Positions 25,006 to 35,133 are shown, counted from the stretch's first letter. The stretch is DNA of 64,000 bases from an uncultured Roseburia sp. (GCA_900542495.1 UQNW01000004.1:105270-169269); one strand, 5' to 3'. The notes: generated by a model not told the origin, from the sequence alone. Numbers and translations are program-made.

Positions 25006-26364
25006 TTATAAGAAGATATACTTACATACAAACAATACAGCAAGTACATACATTAACGGTGTGATTTTCTTTGCCTTACCGCAGATCACATTGATCACAA
25101 CGTAAGAGATAACACCGATTGCGATACCTTCTGAAATGCTGTACATCAGTGGCATTGCGAGCATACATAAGTAAGCTGGAATTGCCTCTGTCATATCCGT
25201 AAAGTCAATCGAGATCACCGTTGTTACCATTAAAAATCCTACGAAGATCAATGCCGGAGCTGTTGCGAATCCCGGGATTGCGCAGAAAATTGGTGAGAAG
25301 AAAATAGCAAGCAGGAATAAGAAACCTGTCACTACAGAAGCAAGACCTGTTCTCGCACCTTCTGCCACACCGGAAGAACTCTCAACAAACGTAGTGGTTG
25401 TGGAAGTACCGAGAACTGCACCTGCACTTGTTGCGATCGCATCTGCGAGCAGTGCCTGTTTGATCCTTGGAAGTTTATCATTCTCATCTAACATCTGTGC
25501 TTTGTTTGCCACACCGATCAAAGTTCCTAATGTATCGAACATATCAACGAATAAGAAAGATAAAATAATCACTACAAAATCAAATACTCTTACCGTAGAA
25601 AAATCTGCTTTAAAGCACTGTCCGAATGTCTCTCCTAAAGAAGTGAAATCTGTCAGTCCCCAAACCGGATACAAAGAATAAAATCCAGCTTCTGCATCCG
25701 GAATATAAAGTCCGATTGCCTGAGCGATCATTCCTAAGATCCATGTAGCAGCAATACCGATGAGGATTGCTCCTTTTACACCTCTGATATATAAAATAGA
25801 GATGATAAAAAGACCGATCAGTGCGAGGATCGCTCCGATTCCAAGTGTATGGAAATCTCCTGTAAAGTCCACGATCGTAACAAGTGTGGAATCGTTATTT
25901 ACAACAATGTGACCATCCTGCAAACCTAAAAATGCGATGAAGAAACCGATACCAACACTCACACCTTTTTTCAGAGTGGTAGGAATTGCATTGAAGATTG
26001 CCTCACGCACATTGGTAAGGGAGAGCACGATAAAAATCAGACCTTCTGCAAAAACTGCCATAAGGGCGATTTTCCAATCGTATCCCATTGCTCCACATAC
26101 CGTGTATGCAAAATAAGCATTTAATCCCATACCCGGGGCAAGTGCAAATGGATAATTTGCAAGCATTGCCATTGCCAGTGTTCCGATAAAGGAAGCGATA
26201 CAGGTCGCCATCAAAACTGCAGTCTTATCCATTCCTGCTGCTGCGAGCATGGATGGATTGACTGCAAGGATATACGCCATTGTCATAAATGTGGTGATAC
26301 CCGCTAACACTTCTGTTTTCACAGTCGTGTTGTTCTCTTTTAATTTAAACATTTTCTCTAACAT
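25006..26364 (-). CDS. NCS2-family purine permease (guanine/hypoxanthine/adenine type)
   Basis: Proton-driven nucleobase importer of the AzgA/PbuG group with about 12-14 membrane helices in 452 residues. The first helix region TEVLAGITTFMTMAYILAVNP, then ALAPGMGLNAYFAYTV, and the family motif around DMFDTLGTLIGVA and GTSTTTTFVESSSGVAEGAR are visible. It lies 82 bases downstream of apt, which salvages adenine. Xanthine-only transport is less likely because the sequence is of the AzgA type, but the base specificity is not certain. Confidence 0.92.
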   Translation of the reverse strand: MLEKMFKLKENNTTVKTEVLAGITTFMTMAYILAVNPSMLAAAGMDKTAVLMATCIASFIGTLAMAMLANYPFALAPGMGLNAYFAYTVCGAMGYDWKIALMAVFAEGLIFIVLSLTNVREAIFNAIPTTLKKGVSVGIGFFIAFLGLQDGHIVVNNDSTLVTIVDFTGDFHTLGIGAILALIGLFIISILYIRGVKGAILIGIAATWILGMIAQAIGLYIPDAEAGFYSLYPVWGLTDFTSLGETFGQCFKADFSTVRVFDFVVIILSFLFVDMFDTLGTLIGVANKAQMLDENDKLPRIKQALLADAIATSAGAVLGTSTTTTFVESSSGVAEGARTGLASVVTGFLFLLAIFFSPIFCAIPGFATAPALIFVGFLMVTTVISIDFTDMTEAIPAYLCMLAMPLMYSISEGIAIGVISYVVINVICGKAKKITPLMYVLAVLFVCKYIFL

Positions 26365-26395
26365 TTCTAATCTCCCACTTTGTCTTACATCATTT

Positions 26396-26426
26396 TACAG
26401 TCACGGTCTCTCCTGTCGTGACTGTA
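26396..26426. other. Perfect hairpin between apt and the permease gene
   Basis: Ten-base perfect arms at 26396-26405 (TACAGTCACG) and 26417-26426 (CGTGACTGTA) with an 11-base loop. Neither strand carries a T run next to it, so a simple terminator is not supported. It may protect or process the permease message or bind a regulator. Confidence 0.6.
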
Positions 26427-26446
26427 CATCTTCATATTTTATAAGG

Positions 26447-26971
26447 TTATTTTCCTTCGTATGTGATCACAGAGGCCACATCATATTTTGCCAGTTTTTC
26501 ACGTCCTTTTAACCCTGCTAACTCCATTAAGAAAAGGATTTTTACAACTTCGCCGCCAAGCTGCTCTACTAATTTACAGCTTGCCTCCATAGTTCCTCCG
26601 GTTGCGATCAGGTCATCCACTAATACAACCTTCTGTCCCGGTTTGATTGCATCTTTATGAATCTCGATCTCTGCTTTTCCATATTCAAGATCATATTCTG
26701 CTGAGACTGTCTCACAAGGAAGTTTTCCTTTTTTACGAACCGGAATAAAAGCTTTTCCAAGTGCATAGGCAATCGGCATTCCAAAGATAAATCCTCTGGA
26801 CTCCGCACCTGCAATAATGTCAAAATCTACTCCATCCAACAGTTTGATCATGGAATCGATCGCCAGCTTTAATCCATCCGGGTCCTGTAATACGCTTGTT
26901 ACATCACGGAACATAATGCCCGGTTCTGGAAAATCCGGTATGGTTCTTACATACTCCTCTATTTTTTTCAT
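26447..26971 (-). CDS. apt: Adenine phosphoribosyltransferase
   Basis: Cytosolic salvage enzyme making AMP from adenine and PRPP. 174 residues, normal. Motifs: YVRTIPDFPEPGIMFRDVT at the N-terminus, AGAESRGFIFG, and the PRPP loop VVLVDDLIATGGTM near residues 114-127 with both acidic residues present. The neighbouring NCS2 permease can provide its base. Confidence 0.97.
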   Translation of the reverse strand: MKKIEEYVRTIPDFPEPGIMFRDVTSVLQDPDGLKLAIDSMIKLLDGVDFDIIAGAESRGFIFGMPIAYALGKAFIPVRKKGKLPCETVSAEYDLEYGKAEIEIHKDAIKPGQKVVLVDDLIATGGTMEASCKLVEQLGGEVVKILFLMELAGLKGREKLAKYDVASVITYEGK

Positions 26972-27128
26972 TATTATGATCCTTTCTGCCCTGCTGGTGC
27001 AAGACTTATCTGCACTTTGACTGCAAAAATATTTTCTGTCGGAAGCTGTCTTTTTTCACCTGACAGCATCACCTGAATTATCATATACGATTATCTGTCA
27101 GGATTCAATTTAGTAATACTTATAAATC

Positions 27129-28343
27129 TTATAAGCTGGTGCGGACAACCTTTGGTTTATAGCCTTCTTTTTCCAGTGCCTTGATGATCTGTTTCTTGTG
27201 ATCTGTACCAAAACACTCTAATGTAATACGAAGCTCTACTGCTGCGCTCCGGTTTGTTGTGACAAACTGGTTATGTTCAAGTTTGATAACATTTCCCTGC
27301 TGTGCCGCAATAATACCGGAAACTTTGCAGAGTTCACCCGGCTTATCCGGAAGCAGAACGGACACGGTAAAGATTCTGTCTCTTAAGATCAGTCCCTGCT
27401 GTACTACAGAGGACATGGTGATCACGTCCATATTACCGCCACTTAAAATAGAAACGATCCGTTTATCGGACACGTCTAAATGTTTCAGTGCTGCAACGGT
27501 CAGAAGTCCTGAATTTTCCACGATCATTTTATGGTTTTCTACCATATCAAGGAATGCTGCTACTAATTCGTCATCCTCAACTGTGATGATGTCATCTAAG
27601 TTTTTCTGGATATATGGGAAAATCTTGCTTCCTGGTGTCTTTACTGCAGTACCGTCTGCGATTGTGCTGACGGTAGGAAGTGTTGTTACTTTTCCTGCTG
27701 CAAAAGATGCCTGCATACAGTTTGCACCTGCCGGTTCCACACCGATCACTTTGATCTTCGGATTCAATAATTTTGCAAGCGTGGAAACACCTGTTGCAAG
27801 TCCGCCTCCACCGATTGGTACAAGAATGTATTCCACTAATGGAAGTTCTTTGAAAATCTCCATTGCGATCGTGCCCTGTCCGGTTGCAACGGCAAGATCA
27901 TCAAATGGGTGTATGAAAGTATATCCTTCTTTTTCTGCGAGCTCATAAGCTTTCTGACATGCCTCATCGTACACATCTCCGTAAAGTACAACCTCTGCAC
28001 CATAACTCTTGGTACGGTTTACTTTAATAAGTGGTGTTGTGGTAGGCATAACGATCACAGCTTTGCAGCCATAACATTTTGCAGCGTAGGCAACACCCTG
28101 CGCATGATTTCCTGCGGACGCAGTGATCAGTCCCTTTGCTCTCTCTTCCTCTGTCAGTGTACTGATCTTATAATATGCACCACGCACTTTATAAGCACCT
28201 GTAAACTGCATGTTCTCCGGTTTTAAATAAACCTTGTTCCCTGTCTGCTGGCTGAAATAATCACTGTAAACTAATTTTGTCTCTGTGGTGACTTCTTTTA
28301 CTTTTTCCGAAGCCTCCTCAAACTTATCTAATGTAAGCATCAC
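27129..28343 (-). CDS. ilvA: Threonine ammonia-lyase with C-terminal ACT-like domain
   Basis: PLP enzyme turning threonine into 2-oxobutanoate, the first step to isoleucine. The PLP lysine is in FTGAYKVRGA (about Lys52), the phosphate-binding loop is GGGGLATG, and SAGNHAQGVAYAA binds substrate. Residues about 325-404 form one ACT-like domain (VSVLLPDKPGELCKVSGII) typical of the single-ACT short IlvA/TdcB-like class. The frame begins at a GTG overlapping the ftsY stop (TAGTG); the next codon is ATG, and GGAGG is at 7 or 10 bases. So it is translationally coupled to ftsY, an odd metabolic partner. Confidence 0.95.
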   Translation of the reverse strand: MMLTLDKFEEASEKVKEVTTETKLVYSDYFSQQTGNKVYLKPENMQFTGAYKVRGAYYKISTLTEEERAKGLITASAGNHAQGVAYAAKCYGCKAVIVMPTTTPLIKVNRTKSYGAEVVLYGDVYDEACQKAYELAEKEGYTFIHPFDDLAVATGQGTIAMEIFKELPLVEYILVPIGGGGLATGVSTLAKLLNPKIKVIGVEPAGANCMQASFAAGKVTTLPTVSTIADGTAVKTPGSKIFPYIQKNLDDIITVEDDELVAAFLDMVENHKMIVENSGLLTVAALKHLDVSDKRIVSILSGGNMDVITMSSVVQQGLILRDRIFTVSVLLPDKPGELCKVSGIIAAQQGNVIKLEHNQFVTTNRSAAVELRITLECFGTDHKKQIIKALEKEGYKPKVVRTSL

Positions 28344-29281
28344 TATTTTTCCTCCTTGACATCAAATAATGCATTCACAAACTCATTGGAATCAAACTTC
28401 TGCAAATCCTCAATGGTCTCACCAACTCCGATATATTTTACCGGGATACCGAGTTCTGAATGGATTGCAACAGCGATTCCACCCTTGGCAGTTCCATCCA
28501 TTTTCGTCAGGATAATTCCTGTAATATCTGCCACTTCCGCAAACTCTCTTGCCTGTGCCAAAGCATTCTGTCCGGTTGTCGCATCTAAAACAACCAGTGT
28601 TTCACGGAATGCATCCGGATATTCTTTTTCCAGAATGCGGTTGATCTTACGAAGTTCCTCCATCAGATTCTTCTTATTATGAAGTCTTCCTGCGGTATCG
28701 CACAAAAGTACATCTGCATTCCGCGCTTTGGCTGCTGCCACAGCATCATAGACGATAGCGCCCGGATCAGCACCTTCCTGTCCGCCGATCATCTCAACAC
28801 CGGCGCGGTTCGCCCACTCTTTCAACTGGGTTCCTGCTGCAGCACGGAATGTGTCTGCTGCCGCAAGAATCACTTTTTTGCCCTGATCTTTTAACTTACC
28901 TGCCAGTTTGCCGACAGATGTAGTCTTTCCAACACCGTTGACACCGATCACCAGCACCACTGATTTCTCATTTTCAAAACGATATGCAGTCTCTCCAACG
29001 TCCATCTGCTCTTTGATACTGTTGATCAGAAGTTCCTTACATTCTGCCGGATCTTTGATGTGGTTTTCCTTTACTTTCTTCTTCAAATTCTCAATAATGG
29101 ATTCGGTTGCGTTGACGCCGATATCTCCCATGATGAGAATTTCCTCGATTTCCTCATAGAAATCATCATCAATGCTGGAAAATCCATTGAATACTGCGTC
29201 AATTCCGGAAACAATATTATCTCTGGTCTTGCTCAGCCCGGAAACCAGACGGCTCCAGAAGCCCTTTTTTTCTTCACTCAT
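28343..29281 (-). CDS. ftsY: SRP receptor FtsY
   Basis: Membrane-associated GTPase that receives SRP-ribosome complexes. Charged short N-terminal A domain, then the NG domain: GVNGVGKTT at about 113-121, DTAGRLHNKKNL, TKMDGTAKGG and a late YIGVGETIEDLQ. 312 residues, with no long acidic domain as in Gram-negative FtsY. It follows smc by 71 bases, the usual smc-ftsY pair. Confidence 0.97.
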   Translation of the reverse strand: MSEEKKGFWSRLVSGLSKTRDNIVSGIDAVFNGFSSIDDDFYEEIEEILIMGDIGVNATESIIENLKKKVKENHIKDPAECKELLINSIKEQMDVGETAYRFENEKSVVLVIGVNGVGKTTSVGKLAGKLKDQGKKVILAAADTFRAAAGTQLKEWANRAGVEMIGGQEGADPGAIVYDAVAAAKARNADVLLCDTAGRLHNKKNLMEELRKINRILEKEYPDAFRETLVVLDATTGQNALAQAREFAEVADITGIILTKMDGTAKGGIAVAIHSELGIPVKYIGVGETIEDLQKFDSNEFVNALFDVKEEK

Positions 29282-29352
29282 CTCTTTTTCCTCACTTCTA
29301 TATTTCTTGTCAATAATGCAAACTTACAATCCTTATCTGCAATTACCGGATC

Positions 29353-32300
29353 TTATTTATCCAAATCATCCTCGATCAGATTGACAGAAACCAGTGTCGA
29401 AACACCTTTTTCCTGCATCGTGATACCATACAGACGGTCTGCCGCCGCCATTGTACCACGTCTGTGGGTAATGACAATAAACTGTGTGCTCTTGGTCAGT
29501 TTATGTAAATATTTTGCGAAACGGCTGACGTTGGAATCATCTAACGCTGCCTCGATCTCGTCTAGCAGACAGAATGGAGAAGGTTTTAAGTTCTGGATCG
29601 CAAAAAGCAGTGAAATCGCAGTCAGCGACTTTTCTCCACCGGACATCTGCATCATATTCTGCAATTTCTTTCCTGGCGGCTGTGCAATAATACGAATGCC
29701 GCACTCTAAAATATCCTCATCCTCGACGAGTTCTAATGTTCCTTTTCCACCGCCGAAAAGTTCCTTGAATACTTTATCGAACTCTCGCTGGATCTCTGCA
29801 AATTTTTCCATAAACTGTTTGCGCATACCAGTGTCAAGTTCCTCAATAATGCCAACTAATGTTTTCTCTGCCTCAATGAGATCATCATGCTGTCCCTTTA
29901 AGAAACCGTAACGCTCTGAGATCTCTTTGTAGTCTTCAATGGCATTGACGTTGACATCGCCCAATTTCCGAATGTCATCTTTGATGCCGGCGATCTGTTT
30001 TTTCAGATCCGCAAGGTCGGTAAATTCCTCATTTTTTAAATCCATCGCAGCATGCAGGGTAAGTTCGTACTCCTCCCACATATAATTCGTCTGGTAGTTT
30101 CCGGCTTCCTCAAGCTTTTCCCTCTGACTGTTCAGACGGTAAATCTCTTTGTCAAGGTCTGAAATCTGCTTGGAAACGTCCTCCTGCTTTTTGAAAAATC
30201 CCTTATAAGAAGCAGACATCTCCTCTTTTCTCTGGATATGCTCTTTTAAAGCTTTCTCCTGTTCTTCCTGATAATCAGACGAATTTAAGATCGTCTTTCT
30301 GATCTCCTCGATATCCTGACGCTTCTTCTCCACATCCGCTTTGGCATTCTTTGCTTCGTTTAACACGCCCTCGCGCTCATCTTCAAACCGCCTGATCTCG
30401 CTCTGGATACGAGTGATATTCTCCAGCACGAACTCTGCCTTCTGGCGGATGCCGGCAAGTTCTAATGTCACCTGTGACACTGCGTTGGTGGCTGCTTCCA
30501 CGCCCGTATTTTTATCATCTAAAATCTGCTGGAAGTTTTTATTATCTTCCTCGATCTGGATTTCGCGGTTTTTCGCATATTCAATCTCTTCTAAGATCTT
30601 TGCTTTGTTATCGTTGATCTCTTTTAACTGTTTTTCAATTTCCTGATTTTCAGCAACCAGCCCTGCATACACATTTTCACTTTCGTTTTTCTGCGCTGCA
30701 GCACGATCCACATTCATTTTTGCTGTATTCTGCAAAATGAGCTGTTCCTGCAATTCTGCCTTATTCGCCTCGATATCATCCGCCAACAGGCTCTGTGCCG
30801 TCTTAATGTCCTCTAAACGGTTACGGCTTTCTTTGATCTTTTGTTCTGACTTTCCAATGAGTTCTTCAAGTTCCTCGATCTCACGGTTTCTTCCAAGAAG
30901 ATTGCTGTTATTACGGAATGCACCACCCGTCATGGAACCACCCGGGCTTAAGTACTCTCCCTCTAACGTGACAATATGCAGGGAATAATGATTCTTCTTT
31001 GCGAGTTTGATTGCATAGTCGATATTCTCTGTGACGATCACTCTTCCGAGCAGGTATGCGGTTACACCCTCATATTTTGCTTCTGTTTTTACCAGTGTGT
31101 TGGCAAGACCAATCACACCCGGCTCTTTTAAGGCATCTGTATTCTTGAAGTTGCCCTTTCCGTCTACGCTTGTAAGAGGAAGAAACGTTGCTCGTCCAAG
31201 CCGGTTTTCCTTTAAGAAAGAAATCATTTTCTTTGCGGTTTCCTCATCCTCGGTAACGATATTCTGGATGTTTCCGCCAAGCGCTGTCTCAATGGCAACC
31301 TCGTACTTTTTCTCTACCTGGATCAGGTCTGAAACAACACCGAGAAGTCCCTTATTCTGTTCCTTCTGCTCCATGACTTTCCGGATACTGTTTCCGTATC
31401 CGTCATAGCGTTCTGCGATGTTTTTTAACGACTCCAGTTTCGACTGCTGCTTATTGTACCGGGCAAGCGTCTCCTCTAACGTATGTGTTGTCTCGATTGA
31501 TTTTTTCTTCCAGTCGCGGTTCTTTTCTTCCATGGAAAGTCCCGCCTGTTTCAACTCTTTTATTTTCTGATTGACAGCATCTAAATCTTTCTGATACTCT
31601 GCCAGAACAGAATCCAAGTCTGCCTCTTCCGTCTTTCTTGCGAGCAGCCTCTGGTTCAACTGAGCTTTGCGGATATTGACCTGTTCCTCCATTGTGTCAA
31701 ATCTCTGCTGTCTCGCCTTGATAGAAGCCTTGCTGTTTAATAACTCGATCAGCTCGCTCTTGCCCTTTTCCATTCCTTCCGTACATCTGGCGATTTCTGC
31801 CTGCAATGCCAAAAGTGCTTCCTCGGCATTTTTTTTCTTTTCTTCCACTGCCGCGATCTGTGTATCTAAAGAAAGCTTTTCTTCCTCATACGTTTTTCCG
31901 GAAGCGATACGTTCTTCCTTCTCATGGTCAATTGCATCCAAGCGGCTCTGCATATGTTCATCCGTATGCTCTGCCGAACGAATCTGCTCGTTTAAAATCT
32001 CGATCTGACTCTCTAACTTATTCTTCGTCACAGCAGACTGGCTCATCTCATCACGGATTGTATTGATTTTTTCATCCTCTGCCGCCATATCCTGCTCAAG
32101 CTTTTCATATTCAGCCTTAATCTTCTCGTAGCTTTCCTTCGCCTGCGTATAATCCTGATCTGCAATGGAATATTTCTCTTTGACTTCCGCTAACTGGCTG
32201 TCAATACGCTCCATTTCCAATAAGAACATATTGACATCAAAAGTCTTTAATTCCTCTTTTTTCTTTAAATAAATACGTGCTTTTTCCGCCTGCCGTTCCA

Positions 32301-32913
32301 ACGGTCCAACCTGACGTTCCAGTTCTGCCAGAATGTCATTGACACGCACCAGATTCTCACGCTCATTCTCTAACTTTTTCTGGGCAGTTGCCTTGCGCTT
32401 CTTATATTTTACGATTCCTGCCGCCTCATCAAACAGCTCTCTGCGTTCTTCCGGTTTACCATTTAAGATACGCTCGATCTGTCCCTGTCCGATAATGGAA
32501 TAACCTTCTTTTCCGATACCGGTATCATAAAAAAGTTCTGTGACATCTTTTAATCTGCACGGACTTCCATTGATCAGATACTCACTCTCACCGGAACGGT
32601 AAACACGTCTTGACACGGTCACTTCTTCAAAATCAATTGCAAGCTGATGATCGGAATTATCCATTGTAATGGCTACATACGCATAACTTAATGGTTTCCG
32701 GTTCTCGGTTCCGGCAAAAATAACATCCTGCATACTCGCACCACGAAGCTGTTTTGCGCTCTGCTCACCTAACACCCAGCGCACTGCATCTGCAACATTA
32801 CTCTTACCACTACCGTTTGGTCCTACGATTCCAGTGATTCCATTGTGAAAATCAAATACGATCTTATTTGCAAATGACTTGAATCCCTGAACTTCTATAC
32901 TTTTCAGATACAT
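29353..32913 (-). CDS. smc: Chromosome segregation ATPase SMC
   Basis: 1,186-residue condensin subunit. N-terminal P-loop GPNGSGKSN (31-39), two coiled-coil arms (about 170-500 and 670-1020) around a hinge (GVVSDLIQVEKKYEVAIETA to SPGGSMTGGAF), and the C-terminal head with signature MSGGEKSLTAI and Walker B FCLLDEIEAALDD. Directly follows rnc (21 bases). Works with ScpA and ScpB, which are not in the window. Confidence 0.98.
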   Translation of the reverse strand: MYLKSIEVQGFKSFANKIVFDFHNGITGIVGPNGSGKSNVADAVRWVLGEQSAKQLRGASMQDVIFAGTENRKPLSYAYVAITMDNSDHQLAIDFEEVTVSRRVYRSGESEYLINGSPCRLKDVTELFYDTGIGKEGYSIIGQGQIERILNGKPEERRELFDEAAGIVKYKKRKATAQKKLENERENLVRVNDILAELERQVGPLERQAEKARIYLKKKEELKTFDVNMFLLEMERIDSQLAEVKEKYSIADQDYTQAKESYEKIKAEYEKLEQDMAAEDEKINTIRDEMSQSAVTKNKLESQIEILNEQIRSAEHTDEHMQSRLDAIDHEKEERIASGKTYEEEKLSLDTQIAAVEEKKKNAEEALLALQAEIARCTEGMEKGKSELIELLNSKASIKARQQRFDTMEEQVNIRKAQLNQRLLARKTEEADLDSVLAEYQKDLDAVNQKIKELKQAGLSMEEKNRDWKKKSIETTHTLEETLARYNKQQSKLESLKNIAERYDGYGNSIRKVMEQKEQNKGLLGVVSDLIQVEKKYEVAIETALGGNIQNIVTEDEETAKKMISFLKENRLGRATFLPLTSVDGKGNFKNTDALKEPGVIGLANTLVKTEAKYEGVTAYLLGRVIVTENIDYAIKLAKKNHYSLHIVTLEGEYLSPGGSMTGGAFRNNSNLLGRNREIEELEELIGKSEQKIKESRNRLEDIKTAQSLLADDIEANKAELQEQLILQNTAKMNVDRAAAQKNESENVYAGLVAENQEIEKQLKEINDNKAKILEEIEYAKNREIQIEEDNKNFQQILDDKNTGVEAATNAVSQVTLELAGIRQKAEFVLENITRIQSEIRRFEDEREGVLNEAKNAKADVEKKRQDIEEIRKTILNSSDYQEEQEKALKEHIQRKEEMSASYKGFFKKQEDVSKQISDLDKEIYRLNSQREKLEEAGNYQTNYMWEEYELTLHAAMDLKNEEFTDLADLKKQIAGIKDDIRKLGDVNVNAIEDYKEISERYGFLKGQHDDLIEAEKTLVGIIEELDTGMRKQFMEKFAEIQREFDKVFKELFGGGKGTLELVEDEDILECGIRIIAQPPGKKLQNMMQMSGGEKSLTAISLLFAIQNLKPSPFCLLDEIEAALDDSNVSRFAKYLHKLTKSTQFIVITHRRGTMAAADRLYGITMQEKGVSTLVSVNLIEDDLDK

Positions 32914-32934
32914 TTCATAACTCCGTTTCCTGCA

Positions 32935-33627
32935 CTATTTTTTCTGGACAGGCTGTAAAAGCAGAAGTGCCTGATAAGCAGCCTCCTGCTCTGCAGCCTT
33001 CTTCGTATGTCCGACTCCTGTTCCGATCACTCTCTCACCAATCCTTGCCTCTACCGAGAAGCGTTTGTCATGATCCGGTCCCTCCTCCGAAATCAGACGG
33101 TAATTTAAATCCTCGTCATAATGTCCCTGAATTACTTCCTGCAAGCTTGTCTTGCAGTCATAGAAAAGCTTCTTATGTTCAATGTCGGTCAGAATGAACT
33201 TGTGGATAAAAGTTCTGGCATGTTCAAAGCCTCCGTCTAAATAAATCGCTCCGATCACTGCCTCAAGTGCATCCGACAAAATCGAATTACGGTTTCTTCC
33301 ACCGGTCTGGTTCTCTCCCTTTCCAAGGAAAAGGTATTTTCCAAGTTCGATCTCTCTTGTGCAGATAGCCAGTGTCGGCTCACACACAAGACTTGCACGC
33401 AGCTTTGTCAGATCCCCTTCGGACTTTTCCGGGTAAGTCTTATATAAAAAGTCGCTGGATACGATCTCTAACACTGCATCCCCTAAAAACTCAAGTCTCT
33501 CATTGTCCGAATGTTTTCTCAAATGCTTCTCATTTGCAAAAGAACTGTGTGTCAACGCCTGACGCAGTAATTTTTCCTGCTTGAATTCATATCCTATTTT
33601 TTCCTGTAACTCTAAAAAATTTGCCAT
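32935..33627 (-). CDS. rnc: Ribonuclease III
   Basis: Double-strand-specific endoribonuclease that processes rRNA precursors. The catalytic signature ERLEFLGDAVL is at residues 43-53; the second acidic cluster is SDALEAVIGAIYLDGG; the dsRNA-binding domain fills residues 155-226 (LQEVIQGHY... and GVGHTKKAAEQEAAYQAL). 230 residues. It sits between acpP and smc in the standard order. Confidence 0.97.
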   Translation of the reverse strand: MANFLELQEKIGYEFKQEKLLRQALTHSSFANEKHLRKHSDNERLEFLGDAVLEIVSSDFLYKTYPEKSEGDLTKLRASLVCEPTLAICTREIELGKYLFLGKGENQTGGRNRNSILSDALEAVIGAIYLDGGFEHARTFIHKFILTDIEHKKLFYDCKTSLQEVIQGHYDEDLNYRLISEEGPDHDKRFSVEARIGERVIGTGVGHTKKAAEQEAAYQALLLLQPVQKK

Positions 33628-33719
33628 GTTTTTCTCCTCTCACGGAGGATTTTTCGTAATACTTCAGCCACCTGAACCATTACCAAAAAACCTCTCTCAT
33701 TTCCAAACTGTAACTAAAT

Positions 33720-33757
33720 AGGCTGTCGCACATAGAAAAGATTCGTTGCGACAGCCT
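33720..33757 (-). terminator. Hairpin after acpP
   Basis: Perfect 11-base arms AGGCTGTCGCA (33720-33730) and TGCGACAGCCT (33747-33757), 16-base loop, starting 20 bases past the acpP stop. The following T run on the minus strand is poor (TATTTAG), so termination may be partial, allowing rnc-smc-ftsY read-through. Confidence 0.6.
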
Positions 33758-33776
33758 GTATGCTTAAAAATTATAT

Positions 33777-34010
33777 TTATGAGTTTAAAGCATTTTTGAT
33801 TTGTTCCACTGCGTCTCCAACTGTTACGATTTTCTCAGCTTCTTCATTTGGAATCTCAATATCAAATTCTTCCTCTAAGCCCATAATGATCTGGAAAACA
33901 TCTAATGAGTCTGCCCCAAGGTCATCCACAAAAGTGGTTTCCATTGTAATTTCCTCTTCATCCACATTTAATACTTCAGCGATAATTTTTTTCAGTTTTT
34001 CGAATTCCAT
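33777..34010 (-). CDS. acpP: Acyl carrier protein
   Basis: 77-residue acidic four-helix carrier for fatty-acid synthesis. The 4'-phosphopantetheine serine is Ser35 in the DSL motif (GADSLDVFQ). The first gene after plsX with a 2-base gap, matching the plsX-acpP pair of lipid supply. Confidence 0.97.
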   Translation of the reverse strand: MEFEKLKKIIAEVLNVDEEEITMETTFVDDLGADSLDVFQIIMGLEEEFDIEIPNEEAEKIVTVGDAVEQIKNALNS

Positions 34011-34012
34011 AA

Positions 34013-35041
34013 TTACATTCCTTCCTGTTCTGCAGAACCTAAAATATTCTTCTTAATCTTGCCATTAATATCCTGTTCTTTAAAAGTTACACACTGATAA
34101 ATGGAATTGGTAACTTCCTTTGCTTTGGCACTTCCGTGTGTTTTTACCACAAGACCATTCAATCCTAAAAGCGGTGCTCCGCCATACTGGGATGCATCAA
34201 AAGTTTTCAGTGTGGACTTTAAAGCCGGTAATGCAAGTGCTGCACCAATCTTGCTTCGCAAGGTGCTCATCATTCCTTTTTTGATTGCGCCAACCAATGT
34301 ACCTGCCAGACCTTCGTATAATTTCAGGATGACATTTCCGACAAAGGCTTCACAGACAATGACATCTGCCTCACCATGTGGAATCTCTCTTGCCTCAATG
34401 CTTCCAACGAAATTAATGTCTGTACACTCTTTTAATAACGGGAATGTCTCTTTTACGAGCGCATTGCCCTTTTCCTCTTCTGCTCCAATATTTACAATTG
34501 CAACTCTTGGATTCTTAATTCCAAGAACATTTTCCATATAAATGGATCCCATTTTTGCAAACTGAACCAGATGTGATGCCCTTGCATCTACATTCGCGCC
34601 ACAATCGATCAATAGAGAAACACCTTTTTCTGTAGGGATCAGTGGTGCTAAAGGCGGGCGCTCAATTCCGCGGATTCTTCCAACGATAACCTGTCCTCCG
34701 ACAAGGATCGCACCTGAACTTCCTGCGGAAACAAAAGCATCTGCTTCCTTCTGCTTTACCATATTCATTCCAACTACGATTGATGACTGTTTCTTTTTTC
34801 GAATTGCGTTCACTGGCGGTTCTGCTGTCTCGATCACTTCCTCAGCATGTACCACTTCAATCTGTTCTTTCGGGTAAGTATACTGCTTCAGCTCGTTCTC
34901 CACGACATCCTGCTGCCCAACTAAAAGCACTTTGATGTCCGGTCTGCCATTCACAGCATCGACTGCACCCTTTACCAGCTCTCCCGGCGCATTATCTCCA
35001 CCCATTGCATCCAGTGCAACTCTCGTGATTTCCTGTTGCAT
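34013..35041 (-). CDS. plsX: Phosphate acyltransferase PlsX
   Basis: Makes acyl-phosphate from acyl-ACP; PlsY (encoded at 3.6-4.2 kb here) then uses it. Visible: VALDAMGGDNAPGELVKGAV at the N-terminus, the GNVDARA-type region ANVDARASHLVQFA, EAFVGNVILK and a C-terminal GGAPLLGLNG. I chose the ATG at 35041: GGAG is 6 bases ahead, and it gives 342 residues; an ATG at 35053 lies in front of that site. Promoter with -35 TTGATT and -10 TATATT lies just upstream. Confidence 0.96.
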   Translation of the reverse strand: MQQEITRVALDAMGGDNAPGELVKGAVDAVNGRPDIKVLLVGQQDVVENELKQYTYPKEQIEVVHAEEVIETAEPPVNAIRKKKQSSIVVGMNMVKQKEADAFVSAGSSGAILVGGQVIVGRIRGIERPPLAPLIPTEKGVSLLIDCGANVDARASHLVQFAKMGSIYMENVLGIKNPRVAIVNIGAEEEKGNALVKETFPLLKECTDINFVGSIEAREIPHGEADVIVCEAFVGNVILKLYEGLAGTLVGAIKKGMMSTLRSKIGAALALPALKSTLKTFDASQYGGAPLLGLNGLVVKTHGSAKAKEVTNSIYQCVTFKEQDINGKIKKNILGSAEQEGM

Positions 35042-35104
35042 ACACTTCTCCAATCCTGCGTGTTAACTGCCTTACGAAAAGTGCTATTTACACGTCTATA
35101 AGAA

Positions 35105-35133
35105 AATATACTATAACTTTTTCTATAAATCAA
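35105..35133 (-). promoter_or_regulatory. Promoter of plsX-acpP
   Basis: Minus strand: -35 TTGATT (35128-35133), 17-base spacer, -10 TATATT (35105-35110), about 55 bases ahead of plsX. It follows the YesL gene stop directly, so the lipid genes need not depend on rpmF transcription. Confidence 0.75.

Noticed and set aside
27059..27103. CCTGACAG/CTGTCAGG repeat between ilvA and apt as terminator
   Set aside because: The arms are 8 bases with a 29-base gap and no T run follows on the minus strand.
29060..29911. 283-codon plus-strand frame opposite ftsY and smc
   Set aside because: Antisense of two intact conserved genes; no start signal and no protein-like pattern.
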